Shown piece by piece: positions 17,572-25,558 of a stretch of DNA of 64,000 bases. The notes under the pieces are model-generated. The model saw nothing but the letters and a program-made list of their open reading frames with translations, ran no database searches and was not told where the DNA came from. The stretch is from Brevundimonas subvibrioides ATCC 15264. Lineage in GTDB: Bacteria > Pseudomonadota > Alphaproteobacteria > Caulobacterales > Caulobacteraceae. The translations under genes were made by a program, and so were the position numbers. The stretch's first letter is position 1. Each line of letters begins with the position of its first letter. The stretch covers positions 682,001-746,000 of the forward strand of contig NC_014375.1 in NCBI RefSeq assembly GCF_000144605.1. The letters are read 5' to 3'.

Positions 17572-18427
17572 TCCGGGATCCCGTCTCGGGCCGCAGGGTG
17601 GAACCGACGTCCGGCACGACGAATCGCAGGGTGAAGGACACCAGACGCCGCGGCACGGGCTGGTCAGGCTGATCGGGCACCTGCACCTTGGCGAGGCGCA
17701 TCGCGCGAAGCGCGGCCGCGCCGAATCCGCCGTCGAGCGGATACTGGGCCTCGGTCTCGCAGCTATCGAGGCTTCCGTCGCGCTGGGACAGGCAGGTGAT
17801 GGTTGCGAACCCCCAGGCGTAGGTCCGGAAGCCTTCCGGATAGATCGCCAGAGGAGGGCGGGCCCAGGCGATGCCGGTCGGCAGGCCGCCCTCGGGAACC
17901 TCCTCGATCTGCAGGTCTCTTGGATCGACGAGCGGCTTGCCGCAGGCCGTCAGAACCTGATCGACCGCCGACGAGGACGCCGGGAGATTCAGGATGTAGC
18001 GAAGGTTGCGTCCGTTCTGCGCGCCGCCCGGCACGACCATGTTGACCACACCGCCATTGCGCAGTGTGCGCGCGAAACGGGCCGGCGAGCCGCTGATGGC
18101 CGTCGTGGCTTCGTCTCCGACATACCAGGTTCGTTCCTGGAGCGGCTGGTCACCGAGCGACACGCGCAGCGGTCGCGATCGCCCCTCGCCGGCGGGCAGC
18201 CCCATGATGAGGGTCTCGATACTGTCGCTCTCGCCCTTGCACCGCACGACGATATCGATGCCGCTGTCGAACCGCACATAGGCGGCGGTTATCCCTGCGC
18301 GATCGGCCAACGTCCAGTCGTCCGCCGGCGGCACCGTATCGGGCGTCTGGGCCTGCGCGAGCCCCCCCAAAGCACTCGCCAGGGCAAGCGCCGCAAGACC
18401 AAGAACCGGTCGCGATGTTGAACTCAT
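17555..18427 (-). CDS. Secreted TonB_C-like protein, paralog A
   Basis: A 290-residue protein with a signal peptide ending near AQAQ. The N-terminal half (residues about 35-165) holds IVVRCKG, an alternating-strand region and the PLVDPRD element. The C-terminal half is TonB_C-like: GFATITCLSQRDGSLDSCE, then GGFGAAALRAMRLAKVQ. Four or more cysteines suggest disulfides in the periplasm. It is clearly related to the next gene upstream, with the same order of elements (DPRD, GGLPTGIAWARPP, TI/TCL..DGSLD). Role unknown. Confidence 0.65.
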   Translation of the reverse strand: MSSTSRPVLGLAALALASALGGLAQAQTPDTVPPADDWTLADRAGITAAYVRFDSGIDIVVRCKGESDSIETLIMGLPAGEGRSRPLRVSLGDQPLQERTWYVGDEATTAISGSPARFARTLRNGGVVNMVVPGGAQNGRNLRYILNLPASSSAVDQVLTACGKPLVDPRDLQIEEVPEGGLPTGIAWARPPLAIYPEGFRTYAWGFATITCLSQRDGSLDSCETEAQYPLDGGFGAAALRAMRLAKVQVPDQPDQPVPRRLVSFTLRFVVPDVGSTLRPETGSRIRPAG

Positions 18428-18505
18428 GGATGGCTCTCCCCCGATGCCCTGGATGCAATCTGCTATAGAAAAATGTTCGCGCGCAACCGCTTTCGCGTCC
18501 GCCGC

Positions 18506-19294
18506 CTATTGCATCGTGAAAATCGTCCGGAAGCCGATGATGCGGGGCCGATAGGCGCCTTCCACCTCGGCGGGACTGGTCAGTCGGGCGCGATCGACAC
18601 CTCGCAGGGCGGCCCGGCCAAACCGGCCATCGACCGGAAACTCCGATTCCACCGCGCACTGATCCAGCGATCCGTCGGGTTGCAGCACGCAGGTCACCAC
18701 CGCGACGCCCTCGAGATACTGGGTGAGGGGATAGCGGGGGCGCGGGGGCCGCGCCCAGGTGACGCCCTCGGGCAGCCCGCCCTCGCCGATTTCGGGCAGG
18801 AGGGCGTCGCGTGGATCGACCAGCGGCCGCCCGCAGGCCGTCAGCGTCTCGTCGATCGCGGCACTGGATCCCGGCAACTGCAGTTCGTGACGAATGTTGC
18901 GCCCGTCCTCCGACCCGCGCGGAATGACGATCGTCACCGGTCCGCCGTCGCGCATGTCGCGGGCCAGTGAGGCCGGATAGTCCGCCAGGGCCACCGTCCG
19001 GTCGGTGGTGACGTTCCAGACCGAGTCCGCCAGCTCATCGTCGCCGACCTTCATCCGCAGGATGCGGGTCCGGTCGTTGCCCCCCGCCGCGGGCAGACCC
19101 GCGATGACGGCGCCGAAGACCCCGTCCACGCAGCGGAAGCCGATGCCCAGGCCCGTGGTCGTGGGGATATAGGCCAGGGTCGTCTTCTGCTCCGGCTGGC
19201 GGATGAGATCCCAGTCCTCCTGGGCGTCCTGGGCCAGGGCCGGCGCGGCGGTGCCCAGGATCAGCAGGGCGGCGAGGGTGCGGTGACGCATCAT
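18506..19294 (-). CDS. Secreted TonB_C-like protein, paralog B
   Basis: A 262-residue protein with a signal peptide ending near ALAQ. It shares with paralog A the GFRCVDG start of the mature part, GGPVTIVIPRGSEDGRNIRHEL, the GRPLVDPRD element, GGLPEGVTWARPPRPRYP, the VVTCVLQPDGSLDQC strand pair and the closing GRFGRAALRGVDRARL. The two genes are in tandem 78 bases apart and probably arose by duplication. The C-terminal domain is the same type as the 103-residue protein at 13.1 kb. Function unknown. Confidence 0.65.
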   Translation of the reverse strand: MMRHRTLAALLILGTAAPALAQDAQEDWDLIRQPEQKTTLAYIPTTTGLGIGFRCVDGVFGAVIAGLPAAGGNDRTRILRMKVGDDELADSVWNVTTDRTVALADYPASLARDMRDGGPVTIVIPRGSEDGRNIRHELQLPGSSAAIDETLTACGRPLVDPRDALLPEIGEGGLPEGVTWARPPRPRYPLTQYLEGVAVVTCVLQPDGSLDQCAVESEFPVDGRFGRAALRGVDRARLTSPAEVEGAYRPRIIGFRTIFTMQ

Positions 19295-19328
19295 CTGAAC
19301 TCACGGACGGTGGAAAACGGGGGCGGGA

Positions 19329-19871
19329 TCAGACCGCCGGCGCGGCCTCGACGTGATCGTCGGGCTTGCCGGCCAGGATGCGGCGGGCGCGGATGACCAT
19401 CTCGACGCGCTGGACGATCACCATGGCGGCGGCGAACAGCAGGAAGGCGTCCTGGACGGCCAGGGCGTTCAGGTGCCACGCCCCCGCGTGGGTCTCCAGC
19501 CACGGCCGGAGCAACGACCGGCTGGCGATCAGCGCCACGATCAGGATGATGCCGAGGGGCGAGGCCTGGGCCTGCAGGCCTCCCTCGGGCGTGCGCTCGA
19601 TCGTGGTCATCCGGCCGCGCTGGTAGCCGGCGGCCGCGCCCAGGATCACGCCGCCCGCCAGGATCGCCCAGGCCCCCGGACCGAAGGCGGCGTGGCCCGC
19701 GCCGGGAGCCTGCGACATGCCCCACAGCCCGAACCCGATGCCGAGCGCGACGAGCACGGGGGCCACCCACATGTACTGGATCCGCAGGGGGCGGGGCTTC
19801 TGGTTGCGCAGGAGGATGATGACCAGGGCGATGCCGATCCCGATCAGAGGACCGTACTGTTGTGGTGTCAT
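19329..19871 (-). CDS. CcdC-like (DUF1453-type) membrane protein
   Basis: A 180-residue protein with about five hydrophobic segments. The element LRIQYMWVAPVLV near residue 30, the polar loop with AAGYQRGRMTTIER and a final amphipathic helix match CcdC-type proteins. That family is named from a Bacillus gene near cytochrome c maturation, but its role is not proven. It lies between the secreted paralogs and coq7 on the same strand. Confidence 0.6.
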   Translation of the reverse strand: MTPQQYGPLIGIGIALVIILLRNQKPRPLRIQYMWVAPVLVALGIGFGLWGMSQAPGAGHAAFGPGAWAILAGGVILGAAAGYQRGRMTTIERTPEGGLQAQASPLGIILIVALIASRSLLRPWLETHAGAWHLNALAVQDAFLLFAAAMVIVQRVEMVIRARRILAGKPDDHVEAAPAV

Positions 19872-19943
19872 GGCCCGTCCCCCGGTTTCAGGGGCACGCT
19901 ATCACGACCTCTGCGTGCGGCAAGCGCGTTCCGACCGCCTGGG

Positions 19944-20528
19944 TTACACCCGCTCGCTGACCTTGATCGCCACCTTGCAGCCCGCCTTGATGACGGCGCT
20001 CAACAGGCGATAGGCGGGGGCCTCGCGGCTGCCGTGTTCGATGGCGTGGTCGTGGTGATCCAGTTCCTCTTCGCGAAACTGCGTCAGCTCGGCGGCGAGT
20101 TCGGGCTCCCGCTCGGCCAGTTCGGCGATCTGGTCGGCATAGTGCTGCTCGATCACGCTCTCGACCGCCTCGGTACAGGCATGGGCCGCCTTCTCGCCCA
20201 TCAGGGCCGTGACGGTGCCGAGACCCGAGGCGGCCAGCGACCACAGGGGCAGCAGGGCCGTGGGGGCGACGCGGTGTTCGGTCAGCAGGGCGTCGAAGCG
20301 CGCCTTGTGCACCGCCTCGCCGGCCTGCATCGCCTCCATGTCGGCCGTCACCGCTGCCTTGCCGGGCGCATTCCGGAACACGGCCGCCTGGGCCTGGTAG
20401 ATCTTGACCGCGCCGTATTCGCCCGCGTGATCGACGCGCAGGATCTCGGCCAGCCGCGCACGGGTCTGTCCACGGCCCGGACGGGGCAGGGGCACGGGAC
20501 GCGGACTAGTGTTTCGGGGCTCTGGCAT
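19944..20528 (-). CDS. coq7: Demethoxyubiquinone hydroxylase (Coq7/UbiF type)
   Basis: A 194-residue di-iron carboxylate protein. The iron ligands sit in RVDHAGEYGAVKIY, in EAMQAGEAVHK, and in the C-terminal ESVIEQHY and EELDHHDHA motifs, the standard Coq7 set. It hydroxylates 5-demethoxyubiquinol in ubiquinone synthesis at the membrane. The start ATG overlaps the end of dsbB by 23 bases, so the two are coupled; both connect to the quinone pool. Alternative flavin enzymes do this step in some bacteria; here the di-iron type is clear. Confidence 0.93.
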   Translation of the reverse strand: MPEPRNTSPRPVPLPRPGRGQTRARLAEILRVDHAGEYGAVKIYQAQAAVFRNAPGKAAVTADMEAMQAGEAVHKARFDALLTEHRVAPTALLPLWSLAASGLGTVTALMGEKAAHACTEAVESVIEQHYADQIAELAEREPELAAELTQFREEELDHHDHAIEHGSREAPAYRLLSAVIKAGCKVAIKVSERV

Positions 20529-21036
20529 CCTTGGGTCTCTTGGCGGCGAGCAGGCTGAACACCGCCAATGCGGCGGAGATCAGCGCGTTCCACCCTGCCA
20601 TGGACACGCCCAGGAAGCTCCACGTCACCGCGTCGCACATGGCGATGCGCGGCGCGTCCCCGACGCCGAGCGCCAGCGACGTCAGGCTTTCCAGATCGGC
20701 CACGCCGCCGCCCGCGCAGGTCGCCGGCAGGCTCCACCATTTCAGCTCGCCTCCGGCATGGAAGCCCGCGGTGATCGCGCCGGTCGCGAAGATGGCGAAC
20801 AGCAGGAAGGCGGCGATCCGCGGCGTCCCGCGCCGGGCCTGGCTGATGATGGCCCAGGCCGTGGCGATCAGGGCCACGGCGACCGCGCCCCAGTAGACTT
20901 CGCGCTGCTTGAGACACAGGTTGCAGGGGCTGAGGCCCGCGAACCGCTCGAACGCATGCGCGGCCGCCAGCATGGCCAGGGAAATGGCCAGGGCGAAGGC
21001 GGTCCACCAGCGGGTCAGGACACGATAGGCGCTCAT
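20506..21036 (-). CDS. dsbB: Disulfide bond formation protein B
   Basis: A 176-residue protein with four transmembrane helices. The first periplasmic loop carries the redox pair in SPCNLCLKQR. The second loop carries the other pair (LPATCAGG and IAMCDAV), as in DsbB, which reoxidises DsbA and passes electrons to ubiquinone. No dsbA adjoins. The overlap with coq7 makes biological sense because DsbB needs quinone. Confidence 0.92.
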   Translation of the reverse strand: MSAYRVLTRWWTAFALAISLAMLAAAHAFERFAGLSPCNLCLKQREVYWGAVAVALIATAWAIISQARRGTPRIAAFLLFAIFATGAITAGFHAGGELKWWSLPATCAGGGVADLESLTSLALGVGDAPRIAMCDAVTWSFLGVSMAGWNALISAALAVFSLLAAKRPKDARAPKH

Positions 21037-21078
21037 GACGTCGTTCTTAACCGGGGCCGTGGCGCCGCGCCATCCCGC

Positions 21079-21720
21079 TCAACCGGTGAAGTGCGCCATC
21101 AGCCCGACGGCCCATCCCGCCCCGACGAAGAAGCCCACGGCCACGATGGTCAGGGCCGTCGCCCAGCCGGTCGCCACAGCGGCCCCGGCGGCGACGAACA
21201 GGCCGTCCCGCTGGATCAATCCGACCGACAGCAGGCTCAGCGCCACCGAGGGGACGGTGTTGGTCATGGGCAGGACGATGGTGACGGTGGCCAGGATCAT
21301 GAAGGCGGCCGCCGCCTGTTCGGCGATGCCCCGCGTGAAGATCGTCAGCCGGGGCCGCGACAGCCGCTCGAACCAGCCCATCCGCTTCACGGCGAAATCG
21401 GCCATCCGGTCCAGCATGGCCTTGGACACGGTCCGCTTCAGCAGCGCCTCGGGCAGCCACGGCTCTTCGCGCCCCACCAGCATCTGGCCGGCGAGCAGCA
21501 GGATCGGAATGCCGACGATCTGGGGCACGCCGTACAGGGCCGGGACCAGGCAGGGGATGGCCAGGATCAGGATCATCAGGCCGAACGCCCGTTCGTCCAG
21601 CCGGTCGCGGATTTCACGCAGCGTCAGGCCGTCCGGGCCCGAGACCTCGGCCAGACCGGCCACCAGGCCGATGAAGCCCTGGCGGTGGTCGTCCGTGTGC
21701 CGGTTGATCGTATCGCTCAT
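21079..21720 (-). CDS. ExoD family membrane protein
   Basis: A 213-residue protein with the ExoD pattern: a cytoplasmic N-terminal segment containing LREIRDRLDERAFG, then PCLVPALYGVPQIVGIPIL. The amphipathic FAVKRMGWFERLSRPRL follows, and then several hydrophobic helices including LPMTNTVPS. ExoD affects exopolysaccharide production and alkaline tolerance in rhizobia; the mechanism is unknown. It is the first gene of the minus-strand run and lies 42 bases before dsbB. It is divergent from hppD. Confidence 0.85.
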   Translation of the reverse strand: MSDTINRHTDDHRQGFIGLVAGLAEVSGPDGLTLREIRDRLDERAFGLMILILAIPCLVPALYGVPQIVGIPILLLAGQMLVGREEPWLPEALLKRTVSKAMLDRMADFAVKRMGWFERLSRPRLTIFTRGIAEQAAAAFMILATVTIVLPMTNTVPSVALSLLSVGLIQRDGLFVAAGAAVATGWATALTIVAVGFFVGAGWAVGLMAHFTG

Positions 21721-21867
21721 GCCGTCAGCCCCTAGCCAAATCCCGGCCGCGATGCGAGCGCCGCTTCACGCCTGCGCGACCGCCGCTTGGCTTGTGGCGT
21801 CCGCGACACTAGGTTCCGCGCCAATCGACCGGCGAGACCGGTCACCCCGACCTTCAGGAGACGCACC

Positions 21868-22980
21868 ATGGACGACCTGACCGCGCACGCTTCCACGCCC
21901 GACGCGACCATCCCCGCCTACGAGAATCCGCTGGGCGTCGACGGTTTCGAGTTCGTGGAGTTCACCGGCCCCGACCCCCAGGCGATGATCCGCCAGATCG
22001 AGGTCATGGGCTTCGTCCAGACCCATGTGAACCCGAAGAACGGCGTCGTCCGCATGAAGCAGGGCGACATCACCTTCCTCGTCCACACGAAGCCCGAGGG
22101 TCACGCCGGCGAGTTCGCCCGCGACCACGGCCCGTCGGCCAACGGCATGGCCTTCCGCGTCAACGACGCGAAGGCCGCCTTCGACAGCGCCGTGGCGCGC
22201 GGGGCCCATCCGGCCGACGCCCACGACGGCGGGGCCTTGGGCGAGGGGGCCTATGTGCTGCGCGGCATCGGCGGCAGCCTGCTCTACATCATCGACGCCT
22301 ATGGCGAGACCGGCTCGCTCTACGACAGCTGGGACGAGATCGAGGGCTGGGAGGAGGCCGAGCGCAAGAACAACGTCGGCCTGCACCTGCTGGACCACCT
22401 GACCCACAATGTGAAGCGCGGGCAGATGCGGACCTGGTCCGGCTTCTACGGCGACGTCTTCGCCTTCGAGGAGCAGAAGTATTTCGACATCAAGGGCAAG
22501 GCGACGGGGCTGTTCTCGCAGGCCATGATCGCGCCCGACCGCGCCATCCGCATCCCCCTGAACGAGAGCCAGGACGACAACTCCCAGATCGAGGAGTTTC
22601 TGAAGCGCTACAACGGCGAGGGCATTCAGCACATCGCCCTGGCCACCGACGACATCTTCGCCACCGTCGAGGCGATGCGCGACCGTGGCGTCCAGTTCCA
22701 GGATACGATCGAGACCTATTTCGAACTGATCGACAAGCGCTTGCCCAACCACGGGCACGACGTGGAGCGGATGCGCAAGAACCGCATCCTGATCGACGGT
22801 TCGGACGAGGACGGCCTGCTGCTGCAGATCTTCACCCAGGACACCTTCGGCCCGATCTTCTTCGAGATCATCCAGCGCAAGGGCAACGAGGGCTTCGGCA
22901 ACGGCAATTTCCAGGCCCTGTTCGATTCCATCGAGCTGGACCAGATCCGTCGCGGCGTCATCAAGGTCGACGCCCATTAG
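21868..22980 (+). CDS. hppD: 4-hydroxyphenylpyruvate dioxygenase
   Basis: A 370-residue enzyme that converts 4-hydroxyphenylpyruvate to homogentisate with Fe(II) and O2, the second step of tyrosine breakdown. The start MDDLTAH has CAGGAG upstream. The two vicinal-oxygen-chelate halves are visible. The iron ligands lie in LHLLDHLTHNV, GIQHIALATDD and the Glu of FFEIIQRKGNEGFG, and the C-terminal GNFQALFDSIE helix is diagnostic. fahA, a later step, lies 2.6 kb downstream on the same strand; homogentisate dioxygenase is not in the window. Confidence 0.97.
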   Translation: MDDLTAHASTPDATIPAYENPLGVDGFEFVEFTGPDPQAMIRQIEVMGFVQTHVNPKNGVVRMKQGDITFLVHTKPEGHAGEFARDHGPSANGMAFRVNDAKAAFDSAVARGAHPADAHDGGALGEGAYVLRGIGGSLLYIIDAYGETGSLYDSWDEIEGWEEAERKNNVGLHLLDHLTHNVKRGQMRTWSGFYGDVFAFEEQKYFDIKGKATGLFSQAMIAPDRAIRIPLNESQDDNSQIEEFLKRYNGEGIQHIALATDDIFATVEAMRDRGVQFQDTIETYFELIDKRLPNHGHDVERMRKNRILIDGSDEDGLLLQIFTQDTFGPIFFEIIQRKGNEGFGNGNFQALFDSIELDQIRRGVIKVDAH

Positions 22981-23167
22981 GGTCGCGCCCCCCCACTGGC
23001 TGCCCTTCCTCGGTCCCCTGGCGGCGGCGATCGTGGGCGGGCTGGTGGGCGAGTTCGGCCTGGGCGGCGGGTTCTGGATCGTACTGGGCTGTGCCCTGGT
23101 CGGCGGCTTCGCGCCGATCGTGGCGTATCGCGTGTGGAAGTGGTCGCATCACAAGCGAGAGCCCTGA
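22976..23167 (+). CDS. Putative small membrane protein with non-standard start
   Basis: An open frame of about 63 codons overlaps the hppD stop (ATTAG). It encodes two hydrophobic segments, LGPLAAAIVGGLVGEF and FWIVLGCALVGGFAPIVAY, and a basic Trp/His tail ending KREP. There is no ATG, GTG or TTG ahead of the first hydrophobic segment. Initiation would need ATT or CTG, or an internal GTG giving about 44 residues. The two-helix pattern and charge distribution look protein-like. Low certainty. Confidence 0.35.
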   Translation: MRVAPPHWLPFLGPLAAAIVGGLVGEFGLGGGFWIVLGCALVGGFAPIVAYRVWKWSHHKREP

Positions 23168-23334
23168 GCCTGCGACCGTTATTGACGTAGGCAGGTGCTA
23201 GACAAGCCTTTCCTCGACCGATCCATCCGACCGGGTCGGACGGGTCGGACGGTGTTTTTCGATCGGGCCTCGGCTGGACCGGTCGACGACCGTACCGCAG
23301 GATGACGGCTGCCTCTGAAGTCAGGAACGCCCCG

Positions 23335-24399
23335 ATGATCACCCGCGCCCTTGCTGCCCTCCTTGCCGCGCTCGCCCTCGGCACGCCCGTGGCCGCCCAG
23401 GACCGGCCGGTCTGGTCCTTCGCCATCCATGGCGGGGCCGGCGTGATCGAGCGGGCCAACCTGTCGCCCGAGCAGGACGCCGCCTATCGCGCGTCGCTGG
23501 CGCGCGCGCTTGAGGCCGGGGCCGAGGTGCTGCGGAACGGCGGCGCGGCCCTGGATGCGGTTCAGGCGGCGATCCAGCTGATGGAGGACGACCCCCTGTT
23601 CAACGCCGGGCGCGGTGCGGTGTTCACGGCCGCCGGTCGCAACGAACTGGATGCCGCCGTCATGAACGGCGCGGACCTGACGGCCGGGGCGGTCGCGGGC
23701 CTGACGACCACCCGCCACCCGATCGCCGCGGCCCGGGCGGTGATGGAGCGCTCGCCCCACGTCATGCTGATCGGCGAGGGGGCCGACACCTTCGCCGCCT
23801 CGGTCGGGCTGGAACAGGTCGATCCGTCCTTCTTCTTCACCGAGCGCCGCTGGCAGGGGCTGGAGAGCGCTCTGCGCCAGAACAATCTGCCGATCCCCGA
23901 CAGGCCCGAAGGCGCGCCGGCTGCCCCGGTCGGCGGACTGGCGGCGAACGATCCGGGCATGCCGCCGCTGAACGAGCGCAAGTTCGGTACCGTCGGGGCC
24001 GTGGCCCTGGACAGCGCCGGCCATCTGGCCGCCGGCACCTCGACCGGCGGCATGACCGCCAAGCGCTGGGGCCGGGTCGGGGACGTGCCGGTGCTGGGCG
24101 CGGGCACCTATGCCTCCAACCGCGACGGCTGCGCGGTCTCCGCGACGGGCGACGGCGAATACTATATCCGCGCCTCGGTCGCCCGGGACATCTGCGCCCG
24201 CATCGCTGGCGGTGCCTCCGGCCAGACGGCGGCCCAGGCCGAGGTCGACGACGCCCTGTCGCTGGGCGGTTCCGGCGGCGTCATCGTCATGGATGCGCAA
24301 GGCGTCCCCGCCTTCGCCATGACGACCTCGGGCATGTATCGGGGCCGGATCGGTCCCGACAGCCCCGCGACCGTCGCCATCTATGCGGACGAACGATGA
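23335..24399 (+). CDS. iaaA: Isoaspartyl peptidase / L-asparaginase (plant-type, Ntn hydrolase), exported
   Basis: A 354-residue protein; the start MITRALA gives a signal peptide ending near VAAQ. The IHGGAG motif begins the mature enzyme at about residue 34. The GRGAVF and NELDAAVM elements follow. The autoprocessing site is KFGTVGAVALD at about residue 220, with the nucleophile Thr, then STGGMTAKRWGRVGD, which is diagnostic. The precursor cleaves itself before the Thr to give alpha and beta subunits. It degrades isoaspartyl peptides, here in the periplasm. The next small gene overlaps its stop (ATGA). Confidence 0.93.
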   Translation: MITRALAALLAALALGTPVAAQDRPVWSFAIHGGAGVIERANLSPEQDAAYRASLARALEAGAEVLRNGGAALDAVQAAIQLMEDDPLFNAGRGAVFTAAGRNELDAAVMNGADLTAGAVAGLTTTRHPIAAARAVMERSPHVMLIGEGADTFAASVGLEQVDPSFFFTERRWQGLESALRQNNLPIPDRPEGAPAAPVGGLAANDPGMPPLNERKFGTVGAVALDSAGHLAAGTSTGGMTAKRWGRVGDVPVLGAGTYASNRDGCAVSATGDGEYYIRASVARDICARIAGGASGQTAAQAEVDDALSLGGSGGVIVMDAQGVPAFAMTTSGMYRGRIGPDSPATVAIYADER

Positions 24400-24674
24400 C
24401 CGGGGCGACGGGAACTCCGGGCGACGAACTGACCGCCATGGCGACCGAGGAGCTGAACGCCGCCTGCTCGCTGACCTGGCCCGAGCTGAAGCGGATCACG
24501 CCCTGGGGCGACAGCTTCGAGGGCTTCGCGCCGTCCGGCCGTACGGTCGAGGTCGAGCGCCGCTATCTGTGGGCGGTCGATCCCGAAGGGGCCATCGTGG
24601 TCGAGGTGGAGGTGCGCGACGCCTCGGCCCGAACCGGCGTCGAAGCGCGCGCCATCCTGCATGCGCCGGGCTAG
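24396..24674 (+). CDS. Hypothetical protein, 92 residues
   Basis: Starts at an ATG that overlaps the upstream stop as ATGA, so translation is probably coupled to the isoaspartyl peptidase. The product is acidic and soluble. It has a helix (AMATEELNAACSLTWPELKRI) followed by a GDSFEGFAPSGRTVEVERRYLW segment and beta strands (IVVEVEVRD). No signal peptide, and no family recognised, so it would stay in the cytoplasm while its partner is exported. Confidence 0.75.
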   Translation: MTGATGTPGDELTAMATEELNAACSLTWPELKRITPWGDSFEGFAPSGRTVEVERRYLWAVDPEGAIVVEVEVRDASARTGVEARAILHAPG

Positions 24675-24796
24675 GCAGAGCCTGTCGGGCCCTCGCCGCG
24701 ACCGTCAGCCCACAAACAGGGCCTGCCATTAACCTTTCACTGGCGTGACGCGGGTCGCTGATCCATGATCGGTCAAGTCAGCGACCGGAGGGCAGG

Positions 24797-25513
24797 ATGA
24801 GCTATGCGCAGGACTTCCAGCCCGCCGAGGCCGTCTTCACCCCCGCCGCCGACGGTCTGATCCTGGACGTGCCCCCGCTGATGCTGGGGATCGGCCTGCT
24901 GCTGTTGCTGCTGGCGGGCTATGCGGGCTGGAGGCTGGCCCGGCACCGTCAGCCGACCTCGGCCAGCGCCGCCGCCGCCATCTGGAAGGACATCGACGAG
25001 GCCATCCGCGCGGCCATGACCGCCCATTCCGATTCCCTGCGCGACAAGGCCCGCGCCCTGACCCGCACAATCGAGACCCGGCTGGGCAAGACGCTGACCC
25101 TGACCGGCGGGCTGACCGCCCTCGAGGCGCTGGACGCGGCCCTGGACGAGGCTCCGCATGATGGCGGGCATGGCGGGCATGGCGGGCATGGCGGGCACGG
25201 CGGGGGGCATGACGATCCCCACGCGCCCGTCCACCCGGCCGGGGATCACGACGAGCCCGAAGACGCCGCAATCGACGCCTCCGGCTCGACCGTGGTGATC
25301 GAACGCGCCCGGCATGTCGTCATTCATGCGCCGGCCCCGACCCCCGCGCCGGGGCACGACAGGCCGCGGCCCAGACCCGCTCCCACCGAGGCCGAACGCC
25401 GGCAGGCCATCCGCCACGCCGTGTCCGACCTGAACGACCACTGGCGGCTCAAGGAGGTCCGGATCGCCGAGATCGAGGCTGCCCACCGCGAGCTCTCCGC
25501 GCCCCGCCGGTGA
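24797..25513 (+). CDS. Membrane-anchored protein with His/Gly-rich linker
   Basis: A 238-residue protein. After about 28 residues there is one transmembrane helix (MLGIGLLLLLLAGYAGW). A helical segment with IDEAIRAAMTAHSDSLRDKARALTR follows, then a low-complexity region made of four HGG units plus further His and Asp (GHDDPHAPVHPAGDHDEPE). The C-terminus has a Pro-rich stretch and a conserved-looking helix (RQAIRHAVSDLNDHWRLKEVRI). The His/Asp-rich part could bind metal ions. No family recognised. It is upstream of fahA with a 45-base gap and could be cotranscribed. Confidence 0.7.
   Translation: MSYAQDFQPAEAVFTPAADGLILDVPPLMLGIGLLLLLLAGYAGWRLARHRQPTSASAAAAIWKDIDEAIRAAMTAHSDSLRDKARALTRTIETRLGKTLTLTGGLTALEALDAALDEAPHDGGHGGHGGHGGHGGGHDDPHAPVHPAGDHDEPEDAAIDASGSTVVIERARHVVIHAPAPTPAPGHDRPRPRPAPTEAERRQAIRHAVSDLNDHWRLKEVRIAEIEAAHRELSAPRR
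25157..25211 (+). repeat. 9-bp tandem repeat encoding HGG units
   Basis: Copies of CATGGCGGG follow one another within the coding region of the membrane-anchored protein, the last ones degenerate. They encode repeated His-Gly-Gly and are likely to vary in copy number by slippage. Confidence 0.85.
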
Positions 25514-25558
25514 CGTCGGCGGTTTCGCAGCAAGTGAAAACCCCCTAGACCTGTGTCC

